A stretch of 64,000 nucleotides of DNA from positions 54,027-118,026 of the forward strand of contig NZ_FQVK01000011.1 of assembly GCF_900129345.1 (NCBI RefSeq), read 5' to 3'. Within the stretch, counting starts at the first letter, position 1, and each line of letters starts with the position of its first letter. The DNA is from Ruegeria intermedia (GTDB taxonomy: Bacteria; Pseudomonadota; Alphaproteobacteria; Rhodobacterales; Rhodobacteraceae). The notes beneath the pieces are model-generated. The model saw only the letters and a program-made list of their open reading frames with translations. It was not told the origin of the DNA and made no database searches. The position numbers and the translations under genes are program-made. Positions 45,250-53,458 of this stretch are shown here, piece after piece.

Positions 45250-46557
45250 TCAGAGTGGCCGCACCTTCAACCAGGTGATCCGGTTGCCCTCGCGCTCGAC
45301 GACCTCGAACCGGAAGCCGTGGAACGAGAACACCTGACCAACGGTCGGGATCATCTGCGCCTCGTGGATCACCAGCCCGGCGATGGTGTTGGCCTCGTCA
45401 TCGGGCAGGTTCCAGTCCATCGCACGGTTCAGGTCGCGAATGGTCATCGAGCCTTCCACCAGGTACTGACCGTCTTCGGTTCGGGTAATCGTCACATCTT
45501 CTTCCACGTCGAACTCGTCGGCGATCTCGCCCACGATTTCTTCAAGGATGTCCTCGAGGGTGATCAGCCCCTGCAGCGAGCCGTATTCATCGACCACCAG
45601 CGCAAAATGGCTGTGCATGCGCAGGAATTCCCGCATCTGGTCGTCCAGAGTGGTGGTTTCCGGCACGAAATAGGGGGCGTTGGCCACCTTGAGGATGTCG
45701 AATGACTTCAGCCGCTCGGCACCGCCCTCGCTGCCGCCGGCCTGCGCGTACATGGCGCGGAACAGGTCCTTGGCATGCACGACGCCCACGATATTCTCGG
45801 GCTGACCGCGGAACACCGGCAGGCGGGTGTGACGGCTTTCGAGACACTGTTTCAGGATCGCTTCGGGGTCGGCATCGGCGTCGATCATCTCGATGTTCGA
45901 GCGGTGCAGCATGATTTCCTCGACCGTGCGGTCGCCGAGGTCAAGCGCTCCCAGGATGCGGTCGCGGTCCTCTTTTTCCACGACGCCTTCGGAGTGGCCC
46001 AGTTGCAGAGCGCCGGCGATCTCCTCGCGCACGGCAAGGATGTTGCTGTCGGGGTCGATCTGAACCCCGAACAGGCGGAGGACCCCGCGCACCAGCAGGC
46101 GTACGGCAGCCACCACCGGCGAAAACACCGTAACGACGACACCGATCACCGGGGCGACCGCTGCGGCGGCCTTTTCGGCATTGGTGATCGCATAGGTCTT
46201 GGGCAGAACTTCGGCGAAGATCAGAACAAGCAGGGTCATCACCAACGTCGCCAGCGCCACGCCGCTTTCGCCGAACAACCGCGTGAACAGCGCCGTCGCC
46301 AGCGAGGCCGCAAGGATGTTCACCAGGTTGTTGCCCAGCAGGACCGACCCGATCAGCCGTTCGTTGTCGTCAGTGATTTCCAGCGCCTTCTTCGCGCCGC
46401 GAGATCCCTTGTCGGCCTGCGCCCGCAGCTTGCCCCGCGACGACGCGGTCAGCGCCGTTTCCGAACCCGAGAAGAAGCCGGACAGAACAAGCAGGAACAG
46501 AATCGAGACGGTGGTGATCCAGAAGGCACTGTCGAAAAGGGAAGGGTCAGGGTCCAT
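45250..46557 (-). CDS. CNNM/CorC (HlyC) family membrane protein
   Basis: The 435-residue protein has a DUF21 transmembrane domain (about 1-195; SGFFSGSETALTASSRGKLR is the signature), a tandem CBS pair (about 212-335; EEIMLHRSNIEMID, VVDEYGSLQGLITLEDILEEIVGEI) and a CorC_HlyC C-terminal domain. The family handles divalent cation export or magnesium homeostasis; despite the name it is not a haemolysin. It follows xerD by 68 bases on the same strand and precedes the dehydrogenase by 94 bases. Confidence 0.93.
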   Translation of the reverse strand: MDPDPSLFDSAFWITTVSILFLLVLSGFFSGSETALTASSRGKLRAQADKGSRGAKKALEITDDNERLIGSVLLGNNLVNILAASLATALFTRLFGESGVALATLVMTLLVLIFAEVLPKTYAITNAEKAAAAVAPVIGVVVTVFSPVVAAVRLLVRGVLRLFGVQIDPDSNILAVREEIAGALQLGHSEGVVEKEDRDRILGALDLGDRTVEEIMLHRSNIEMIDADADPEAILKQCLESRHTRLPVFRGQPENIVGVVHAKDLFRAMYAQAGGSEGGAERLKSFDILKVANAPYFVPETTTLDDQMREFLRMHSHFALVVDEYGSLQGLITLEDILEEIVGEIADEFDVEEDVTITRTEDGQYLVEGSMTIRDLNRAMDWNLPDDEANTIAGLVIHEAQMIPTVGQVFSFHGFRFEVVEREGNRITWLKVRPL

Positions 46558-46625
46558 CGTTCCACTAAGATTGTTGTCGCGCCTTGGTTATGGGGGCGCG
46601 AGGGCATGCGATCAAGGGGAAGCCC

Positions 46626-47576
46626 CTAGTCCTCGGTGTCGTCCTTGGCAAGGGGGTGATGCTGCAACACCAGGTCCGACAGCCGCTCGTTCAGAACATG
46701 CGTGTAGATCTCGGTCGTGGCCACGTCGGCATGGCCCAGCAGAGTCTGGATCGAGCGCAGGTCGGCCCCATTGGCCAGAAGATGCGTGGCAAAGGCGTGC
46801 CGCAGCGTATGCGGGGTGACCTTGTCGGGGGACACACCGCCTTGCACCGCCAGTTCCTTGATCAGCAGAAAGAACCTGTGCCGGGTCAGGTGTCCGGACT
46901 TGCCGCGCGACGGAAACAGAAAACGGGACCGCTGCCCGCCCTTGGCCACGGTCGCCTCCTCGGCGGCATCGCGCGCGGCCAGCCATGCGGCCAACGCATC
47001 GCGGGCCGGGGGCGACAGGGGCACCATGCGTTCCTTGCCGCCCTTGCCCAGAACCAGAAGCATCCGCGGGTCGCCACGCGCTGCGGACACGGGTAGCGAT
47101 ACCAGTTCGGTCACCCGCATGCCGGTGGCGTACAGCAGCTCCATCAGGCAGGTGTTGCGCAGCCGGTCGGCCTGGGTGCGGCCGGTCTGGCGCGCGGCCT
47201 GCAGCAGGCGGTCGACCTCGACCACGTCCAGCGTCTTGGGCAGGCGTTTCTGCCGGCCCGGCCCCTTGATCTGGATCGCGGGGTTGGTGTCGCGCCAGCC
47301 TTCCTCGAAGGCGAAGCGGTACAGCTGTTTGATGGCGGACAGGCGGCGCGCCCGGGTCGCGCGCGACAGGCCCTGGGCGTCGCAGTCGATCAGATAGGAC
47401 TCGATCCGGGCCTGGTCGACCTGGGCAAATCCGGCGCCGTGACGGCTCAGCCATCCCGCGAAATCCTTCAGATCGCGCCCATAGGCCAGCAGCGTGTTGG
47501 TGGCCGCGCCCAGCTCGGCGGCCTGTGCCTCGAGAAAGGCTGAGATCCAAAGTTCCGGCGTTTCAGGGCCCGGCAT
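46626..47576 (-). CDS. xerD: Tyrosine recombinase XerD
   Basis: The 316-residue enzyme has the SAM-like N-terminal domain and a catalytic domain with R154 (TGMRVTEL), K178, H256-R259 (HTLRH), H282 (LGHADVATTEIYTHV) and tyrosine 291. With XerC it resolves chromosome dimers at dif. Length and spacing match XerD rather than phage integrases. The ATG at 47576 starts 2 bases after the stop of the exported-protein gene; the long N-terminal extension is frame overlap. The extra segment AEEATVAKGGQRSR is an insertion typical of alphaproteobacterial XerD. Confidence 0.93.
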   Translation of the reverse strand: MPGPETPELWISAFLEAQAAELGAATNTLLAYGRDLKDFAGWLSRHGAGFAQVDQARIESYLIDCDAQGLSRATRARRLSAIKQLYRFAFEEGWRDTNPAIQIKGPGRQKRLPKTLDVVEVDRLLQAARQTGRTQADRLRNTCLMELLYATGMRVTELVSLPVSAARGDPRMLLVLGKGGKERMVPLSPPARDALAAWLAARDAAEEATVAKGGQRSRFLFPSRGKSGHLTRHRFFLLIKELAVQGGVSPDKVTPHTLRHAFATHLLANGADLRSIQTLLGHADVATTEIYTHVLNERLSDLVLQHHPLAKDDTED

Positions 47577-47578
47577 GG

Positions 47579-49105
47579 TCAGACCCCCTGCAGGATCAGC
47601 AGCTGCAGCGCCGCCCGCCGCGCGGTATCCTCGAGCCCGACCCGGCGCAGGGTCGCGATGGCGGCGGTCAGGTCCACCAGGTTGCCGCGCGCGCCTTGGG
47701 CATAAAGCTGCATCGCTTCCAGTATAGCTTCGCCCAGCCGGTTCCGGTCCAGCATGGCCTGCAGGTCGGGCGGGACCGGGGCGGCCCAAGCAAAGCCTTC
47801 GGTGATCGCATCGGCCAGTGGCGAGGGTGACGGGGCCTGATCGGGCATCCCCCGGGCCAGCGCGGCCAGAAAGGCGTTGGCGGTTGGTCCCTCGGGCACG
47901 GACTGGGCCGCGTCTTCATACAGCTCGGACAGCAGCAGAACGCGCCAACGCAGGTTCTCGGCCTCGGCGCCGGGCAGGGGGCGGGGTGCCAGCCGGTCCG
48001 CGAACAGCTCGGCAAAGGGAACCTGCAGCTCGACGGTTTCCATCTGCGACCAGACCGCGATCAGCGCATCCGCGACGGCCTGCGGCTTGCCACCGTCCAG
48101 CGCGGCCTCGAACCGCTGTACCGCGGCGACCCGGTCCCAGACGGCGCCCGAAGCCGCCGGTGCGCGCTCGGTATAGAGCCCCAGCAGGTGGTTGGGGGTC
48201 AACGCGCCGATGCGGGTCAGACGCTCGGCGGCTTCGACCTGGGCCTTCCAACCGGCGACGTCGCGCAGATCGGCATTGGCAAAGGCGCGCGGCAGCGATG
48301 CGGTGGGCAGCCGCTCGCCGATGGCCTCGAACAGGCGAAAGGTCAGCGGGTCGGGGTCCTGGGGTTGCGGAAGATAGGGGGCGCCTTCGAACATCTCGGG
48401 GCTGAGGAACCGATCGAGCAGGTCCAGCGTTTCGACGGGCAGGATCTCGAGCGCGTGGGCGGCCTCGAGCATGAGCGCGGCCGAGGCCCAGTCACCGCGG
48501 CGCGCCTTGCAGAAAATGTGGGCGCGGTAGTCGCGCGACAGGCCGGGATGCGCGATCAGGGCGGTACAGCTGCGGTCTTCGTCACCCGTCAGCAGGGTTG
48601 CGTCGAACCAGCGGCGAAACCGGTCCGGCGAATCCGCCGGCCCGGCCTGCTGCACCAGCGCCTGCGCAGGGTCGGCCGCCCCCAACTGGAACAGGCGATC
48701 CAGGCGCGCCAGCAGCAGGGTGTCGGGGTCCGCGCCGCCCGCCGGCGCGCGGGCCTCGGTCAGCAGCAAGGTGAACATCAGTTTCTGCATCGCCGGGCTG
48801 GATTTCACCGGAACGTTCCCGATCAGCCGGGCCAGACGGGCCGGGTCGCTTGGGCGCCACAGATCCACCGGCAGCCCCGTCACCGAGGCATCCACCAGCC
48901 CCAGTGGCGGAGACAGCGCCTCGAGTGGGGCGACATGGATCTGCGGGTCCGTCACCGCATCGGCCACCGGAGGTTCCAGCATCACCGTTCCGGGCAGCAG
49001 ATTGCCCGGTTCCTTCAGCCAGTCGATCGCCGACAGCGGCTCGGTGGTCTGGGCGGCGACCTGTCCGGCCAGGGCAATCGTCACCGCCGCGGCCCTAGTC
49101 CACAT
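47579..49105 (-). CDS. Uncharacterised exported helical-repeat protein
   Basis: I do not recognise a named family. The 508-residue protein has a signal peptide (MWTRAAAVTIALAGQVAAQ) and then an alanine/leucine-rich, mostly helical sequence that resembles tetratricopeptide-like repeats (for example GDWASAALMLEAAHALEILPVETLDLLDRFL and AALARGMPD). Two cysteines lie in DEDRSCTALIAH and HIFCKARRGDW, which could pair. It overlaps the 49-residue membrane protein gene by 11 bases and runs into xerD with 2 bases between. The arrangement (small membrane protein, exported protein, xerD, corC) next to divergent aroKB looks like a conserved Rhodobacterales block (memory-based inference). Confidence 0.8.
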   Translation of the reverse strand: MWTRAAAVTIALAGQVAAQTTEPLSAIDWLKEPGNLLPGTVMLEPPVADAVTDPQIHVAPLEALSPPLGLVDASVTGLPVDLWRPSDPARLARLIGNVPVKSSPAMQKLMFTLLLTEARAPAGGADPDTLLLARLDRLFQLGAADPAQALVQQAGPADSPDRFRRWFDATLLTGDEDRSCTALIAHPGLSRDYRAHIFCKARRGDWASAALMLEAAHALEILPVETLDLLDRFLSPEMFEGAPYLPQPQDPDPLTFRLFEAIGERLPTASLPRAFANADLRDVAGWKAQVEAAERLTRIGALTPNHLLGLYTERAPAASGAVWDRVAAVQRFEAALDGGKPQAVADALIAVWSQMETVELQVPFAELFADRLAPRPLPGAEAENLRWRVLLLSELYEDAAQSVPEGPTANAFLAALARGMPDQAPSPSPLADAITEGFAWAAPVPPDLQAMLDRNRLGEAILEAMQLYAQGARGNLVDLTAAIATLRRVGLEDTARRAALQLLILQGV

Positions 49106-49244
49106 TCAGGATGACCGGTTCGCTGATTTCGCTTTGCGGGGCCGAGAAATCCGCGCCGAAATACGGCCCCAGATAGGCAAAAGCCACCAGCCCGATGAAG
49201 CTCAGGCAGACAAGGTACAAAAGAAGTTTGATCAGACGGCCCAT
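49095..49244 (-). CDS. 49-residue single-pass membrane protein
   Basis: The frame on the minus strand reads MGRLIKLLLYLVCLSFIGLVAFAYLGPYFGADF and ends SEPVILNVD. One helix (about 5-25) precedes a short outside tail with two acidic residues. It overlaps the next gene's ATG by 11 bases, a sign of translational coupling, and is divergent from aroK by 79 bases. Function is unknown. It is too short to be well predicted by length alone; overlap and hydrophobic pattern support it. Confidence 0.75.
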   Translation of the reverse strand: MGRLIKLLLYLVCLSFIGLVAFAYLGPYFGADFSAPQSEISEPVILNVD

Positions 49245-49323
49245 GGCGCAACGCTGCCTCAAATTTTGATTTTGGCCAAGTTATAACTGGCATTTTTTCC
49301 AAGATCACGTCATTCACGGGGAA

Positions 49324-49911
49324 ATGAGCGAAATTAAGCATAACGCATCGCCGGCATCGGTCCGGCCGGCCTATGACCTGCACAAAACGGTGGTTATGGT
49401 CGGCATGATGGGCGCTGGCAAGACGGCGGTGGGCCGGGCGCTGGCCGCGCGGCTGGGCGTGCCGTTCCTGGACAGCGATGCCGAGATCGAATCGGCTGCC
49501 AACATGACCATCCCCGAGATTTTCGAGCGCGATGGCGAGGCGTTCTTTCGGGCCAAGGAAAGCCAGGTCATCGGCCGTTTGCTGGACGAGCAGAAAGGCA
49601 TTCTGTCGACCGGCGGCGGCGCCTTCCTGTCCGAGACGAACCGCCGGATGATTTCAGAGCGCGGCGTGTCCGTCTGGCTGCGGGCCGATCTTGAGGTTCT
49701 ATGGAACCGCGTCCGGCACAAGGACACACGGCCGCTGCTGCGCACCCCCGATCCGCATGCGACGCTGCGCGCCTTGTACCAGGCGCGGGTTCCGCTTTAC
49801 CAACAGGCCGATCTGGTCGTGGATTCGGATGGCGAAACCGCGATCGAGGACATGGTGGACCGGGTCCTGGAGAAACTGGCGACGCGCCCTGACGTTCTGG
49901 AACTGAAGTAG
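49324..49911 (+). CDS. aroK: Shikimate kinase
   Basis: The 195-residue enzyme phosphorylates shikimate with ATP in the aromatic amino-acid pathway. The P-loop is GMMGAGKTAVGR, the shikimate-site motifs DSD (FLDSDAEIE), FERDGEAFFRAKE and GGGAF are all present, and RPLLRTPDPHATL is the lid. GGGGAA precedes the ATG. aroB starts immediately after the stop (TAG-ATG), so the two are cotranslated. Confidence 0.95.
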   Translation: MSEIKHNASPASVRPAYDLHKTVVMVGMMGAGKTAVGRALAARLGVPFLDSDAEIESAANMTIPEIFERDGEAFFRAKESQVIGRLLDEQKGILSTGGGAFLSETNRRMISERGVSVWLRADLEVLWNRVRHKDTRPLLRTPDPHATLRALYQARVPLYQQADLVVDSDGETAIEDMVDRVLEKLATRPDVLELK

Positions 49912-51024
49912 ATGCATCAAACCGTATTCGTTGATCTGGCCGAACGGTCCTATGACGTTGAAATCGGGCCGGACCTGCTGGCGCAGGCCGGGGCGCGGAT
50001 CAGCCCGCTGTTGCATCGGCCGCGGGTGGCGGTGCTGACGGATGAAACCGTGGCCGCGCTGCATCTGGACGCGCTGCGCGCCGGGCTGGCCGCGGCCGGG
50101 GTCGAGATGACGGCGCTGGCCCTGCCGCCGGGCGAGGCAACCAAAAGCTGGCCCCATTTCGAACGCGCGGTCGAATGGCTGCTGGCCGAAAAGGTCGAGC
50201 GCCGCGATGTCGTCGTGGCCTTTGGCGGCGGGGTGATCGGCGATCTGGCCGGGTTTGCCGCTGCGGTGCTGCGCCGGGGGGTGCGGTTCGTGCAGATCCC
50301 GACCTCGCTGCTGGCGCAGGTCGACAGTTCGGTGGGCGGCAAGACCGGCATCAACGCGCCGCAAGGCAAGAACCTGATCGGCGCCTTCCATCAGCCGTCG
50401 CTGGTGCTGGCCGATACCTCGGTTCTGGGCACCTTGACGGCGCGCGATTTTCTGGCGGGCTATGGCGAGGTCGTGAAATACGGGCTGCTGGGCGATGCCG
50501 AATTCTTTGAATGGCTGGAGCGCAACGGCCCCGCGCTGGCCGAGGGCGACATGGCGGCGCGGGTTCAGGCGGTGACGCGATCGGTGCAGATGAAGGCCGA
50601 CATCGTCGCCCGCGACGAGACCGAACAGGGCGACCGGGCGCTGTTGAATCTTGGCCATACCTTCTGTCACGCGCTCGAGGCTGCGACCGGCTATTCCGAA
50701 CGGTTGCTGCATGGCGAAGGCGTGGCCATCGGCTGTGCCCTGGCCTTCGAACTGTCGGCGCGTCTGGGCCTGTGTTCGCAGGAAGACCCCAGCCGTGTTC
50801 GGGCGCATCTGCGCGCGATGGGGATGAAGACCGACCTGGCCGACATTCCCGGCGATCTGCCGGGGGCCGAGGCGCTGGTCGATCTGATGGCCCAGGACAA
50901 GAAGGTGGTGGATGGTCAGTTGCGGTTCATCCTGGCGCGCGGAATCGGGCAGGCCTTCGTGACGTCGGACGTGCCGCGCGATGCGGTTCTGTCCGTGCTC
51001 GAGGATGCGCTGGCCACCTGCTGA
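49912..51024 (+). CDS. aroB: 3-dehydroquinate synthase
   Basis: The 370-residue enzyme cyclises DAHP to 3-dehydroquinate with NAD and zinc. Motifs GGGVIGDLAGFAAAVLRRGV, PTSLLAQVDSSVGGKTGIN, GYGEVVKYG, and NLGHTFCHALE (metal histidine) are conserved. It starts directly at the aroK stop and ends 5 bases before the convergent M50 protease gene. Confidence 0.96.
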   Translation: MHQTVFVDLAERSYDVEIGPDLLAQAGARISPLLHRPRVAVLTDETVAALHLDALRAGLAAAGVEMTALALPPGEATKSWPHFERAVEWLLAEKVERRDVVVAFGGGVIGDLAGFAAAVLRRGVRFVQIPTSLLAQVDSSVGGKTGINAPQGKNLIGAFHQPSLVLADTSVLGTLTARDFLAGYGEVVKYGLLGDAEFFEWLERNGPALAEGDMAARVQAVTRSVQMKADIVARDETEQGDRALLNLGHTFCHALEAATGYSERLLHGEGVAIGCALAFELSARLGLCSQEDPSRVRAHLRAMGMKTDLADIPGDLPGAEALVDLMAQDKKVVDGQLRFILARGIGQAFVTSDVPRDAVLSVLEDALATC

Positions 51025-51029
51025 CGGCC

Positions 51030-52100
51030 TCAGCGCCCCCGGATCACCATCAGTTCGCCGATGTTTTCGCGGGTGATGTACCCGACCATCTGCCCCGTTC
51101 TGGTGCAGACGGCCACTGCCGGAGCGCCGCCATGCAACCCGTCCAGAACCGCCTCGAGCCCGCTGGCCGGCGACACCACGGGGATCTCGGTCTCCATGAC
51201 CGATGTGGCCGGGTCTGACCGCGGGTGATCGCCAGCAAGGGCGGCGAACAACCGGTTGCGCGTCACGAAGCCCAGCAATTGCCCGTCTGGGCTCAGCACC
51301 GGAAACTCGTGCTGGGTGGTCTGGATCACGGCTTGCGCGGCCGTGCCCAGCGTGTCCTGCGGCGTCAGCGCGTGGAACTCGGTGATCATCGCGTCGCGGG
51401 CCAGAACCCGGCGCGCGACCGAGCGCATCTCGACATCCTGGCTTTCGGCATTGGCGGCGATGAAGACGAACACCGCGATCAGGACCAGGATCGGGTTTCC
51501 GGTGCTGAGCCCCAGAAAGCCGAAACCCACCGCCACGATCTGACCAGCCGAGGCCGCGGCCCGCGTGGCCTTGACCCGGTCCATCTTCAGGCACAGCAGC
51601 GCCCGGAACACCCGGCCTCCATCCATCGGAAAGGCCGGGATCAGATTGAAGACCGCCAGAAACAGGTTCACATAGGCCAGCCGGCTGAACAGATCGACGC
51701 GCGCCGAGTCGATATGGGCCATTACATCCATCTGAATGCCCGCACCAAGGCCCACCAGCACCAGCCAGATCACGATGTTCACCGCCGGCCCGGCCAGCGC
51801 CACGGCGACTTCCTGCATGGGCTTTTCAGGCATCCGCTCCAGCCGCGCCAGCCCACCGATCGGCAGAAGCGTGATGTCCGGCGTGCGGATACCATAGCGG
51901 CGCGCCATCAGCGCGTGGCCGAACTCGTGCGCAACCACGCAGGCAAACAGCGCCAGAACGAACAGGATGTTGTCCAATGCGGCAGGCAGGCCGCCCTCGG
52001 CATAGGCCGCGAATCCGACCCAGGCCAGAAGAATGAAGAAGGTGACATGGACCCGCAGTTCCGAGCCAAGCAGACGACCGACGGCGAAGGACCATGTCAT
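51030..52100 (-). CDS. Site-2-type M50 metalloprotease with CBS pair
   Basis: The 356-residue membrane protein has the zinc motif HEFGH at 58-62 inside a hydrophobic helix and the second metal/active segment NLIPAFPMDGGRVFRALL near 157-174, as in rhomboid-unrelated S2P proteases. A tandem CBS domain occupies about 235-352 (VLARDAMITEFHALTPQD). In this subgroup CBS domains are thought to bind nucleotides and gate activity. Substrate is unknown. It follows ssb by 22 bases on the same strand and converges on aroB. Confidence 0.92.
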   Translation of the reverse strand: MTWSFAVGRLLGSELRVHVTFFILLAWVGFAAYAEGGLPAALDNILFVLALFACVVAHEFGHALMARRYGIRTPDITLLPIGGLARLERMPEKPMQEVAVALAGPAVNIVIWLVLVGLGAGIQMDVMAHIDSARVDLFSRLAYVNLFLAVFNLIPAFPMDGGRVFRALLCLKMDRVKATRAAASAGQIVAVGFGFLGLSTGNPILVLIAVFVFIAANAESQDVEMRSVARRVLARDAMITEFHALTPQDTLGTAAQAVIQTTQHEFPVLSPDGQLLGFVTRNRLFAALAGDHPRSDPATSVMETEIPVVSPASGLEAVLDGLHGGAPAVAVCTRTGQMVGYITRENIGELMVIRGR

Positions 52101-52122
52101 GTTGCGGCTCCGTCAGATCAGA

Positions 52123-52605
52123 TCAGAACGGGATTTCGTCGTCGTCGATGCCACCCGAGGCCGGCGCCGGCGCACTGCCGCCCATCGGTGCGCCATAGGG
52201 GTCTCCGTAACCGCCGGACTGGCCGCCGCCGTAACCGCCACCGCCGCCTTCGCCGCGGGCATCCAGCATCACCAGGGTCGAATTGAACCCTTGCAGGACG
52301 ACCTCGGTCGAATAGCGGTCCTGACCGGACTGGTCCTGCCATTTGCGGGTCTGCAACTGGCCTTCGACGTAAACCTTTGACCCCTTGCGAAGGTATTGCT
52401 CGGCGACCCGGACCAGGCCTTCGTTGAAAATCGCGACCGAGTGCCACTCGGTCCGTTCGCGGCGCTCGCCCGTGTTGCGGTCTTTCCAGGTTTCCGACGT
52501 GGCGATGCGCAGGTTGCAGACCTTGCCTCCGTTCTGAAACGACCGAACCTCGGGGTCACGCCCGAGATTGCCGATCAGAATGACCTTGTTGACTGAACCT
52601 GCCAT
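52123..52605 (-). CDS. ssb: Single-stranded DNA-binding protein
   Basis: The 160-residue protein has the OB fold ([21 protein letters not shown], then [33 protein letters not shown]), a glycine-rich linker ([19 protein letters not shown]) and the acidic tip DDDEIPF that recruits partner proteins. It is essential for replication and repair. A short GTTC-ACCC-GAAC palindrome lies upstream but is not a LexA box. The M50 protease gene follows. Confidence 0.96.
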   Translation of the reverse strand: MAGSVNKVILIGNLGRDPEVRSFQNGGKVCNLRIATSETWKDRNTGERRERTEWHSVAIFNEGLVRVAEQYLRKGSKVYVEGQLQTRKWQDQSGQDRYSTEVVLQGFNSTLVMLDARGEGGGGGYGGGQSGGYGDPYGAPMGGSAPAPASGGIDDDEIPF

Positions 52606-52809
52606 GTTCTTCCTCGTATCCTGTCTTGCGGGTTGGGGCGCGAATCTCGCGCGGTGTTCACCCGAACCCTATACCCCCCGCGCGCGGGTTGGAACACGGA
52701 TCATGGCCGAGCCTGTCGTTTGAATGTCCACCCGCGATCGACCAAGCTTTCATTTCGGGCTGAAATACCTATACTCATCCCGATGGCAGTACGGGCGGGA
52801 TTTGCTTGA
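52606..52809. promoter_or_regulatory. Divergent promoter region between ssb and the lytic transglycosylase gene
   Basis: These 204 bases hold no gene that I can see. The only repeat is GTTCACCCGAAC at 52656-52667. The right half contains ATTTCGGGCTGAAATACCTATACTC (split: AT-rich with TATACT near 52771), a possible minus-10 for the plus-strand gene. Confidence 0.4.
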
Positions 52810-53388
52810 ATGCGGTATGTGTTGACTGGTTTCGCGGTTGTCTTTCTTGCGCTGACTTCTGTTCCGTCGGGCGCCGAAGTTCTTTCGACCAAGAACCGCA
52901 GGGACATCTTTCTCAAGCAGGCCAAGGTGCTGGATACCCGTGCCGCCAGCCAATACCGCGACAGCGAGCGTCTCAAGCCCAAGTCGGCGCAGGGAAAGTT
53001 CAACAGGCGGTACGATGGCAAGTACAAGGGGCAGTATCTGGCCCTGGCGCGTCAGGCCGCGCGCATGCACAACGTCCCCGAAGAGCTGTTCCTGCGGCTG
53101 GTCCAGCAGGAAAGCGGATGGAACCCGCATGCCCGGTCCCACAAGGGCGCGTTGGGGCTGGCGCAGCTGATGCCGCAGACCGCGCGTCTGTTGGGAGTGG
53201 ACCCGCACGACCCCAAGCAGAACCTGGAAGGCGGCGCGCGCTACCTGTCCTGGCAATACAAGAAGTTCAGGTCATGGCGCCTAGCGCTGGCCGCCTACAA
53301 TGCGGGGCCGCAAGCGGTGGAAAAGCACGGTGGTATCCCGCCTTATGCAGAAACCCGGAACTATGTGAAGGCCATCTGGGGCGGTTGA
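52810..53388 (+). CDS. Lytic transglycosylase (SLT domain)
   Basis: The 192-residue protein has a signal peptide ([23 protein letters not shown]) and a C-terminal SLT domain: [12 protein letters not shown] with catalytic glutamate 101, [18 protein letters not shown], and [29 protein letters not shown]. It cleaves peptidoglycan glycan strands in the periplasm. The 60-residue region between signal and domain is basic and lysine-rich ([46 protein letters not shown]). It converges on the ABC ATPase gene. Confidence 0.92.
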   Translation: MRYVLTGFAVVFLALTSVPSGAEVLSTKNRRDIFLKQAKVLDTRAASQYRDSERLKPKSAQGKFNRRYDGKYKGQYLALARQAARMHNVPEELFLRLVQQESGWNPHARSHKGALGLAQLMPQTARLLGVDPHDPKQNLEGGARYLSWQYKKFRSWRLALAAYNAGPQAVEKHGGIPPYAETRNYVKAIWGG

Positions 53389-53458
53389 AGCCCCATCGGT
53401 CGCGGACATGGTCCGGACCGTCCAGTGGACGGCCCAAACACGTCGAACATCGCGTATG

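Noticed and set aside
52656..52667. GTTC-ACCC-GAAC near ssb as LexA box
   Set aside because: The alphaproteobacterial LexA site is a direct repeat GTTC-N7-GTTC; this is a palindrome with 4-base spacing.
53418..53432. CCGTCC-AGT-GGACGG hairpin between convergent genes as terminator
   Set aside because: Short stem and no T-run on either strand; too weak to list.
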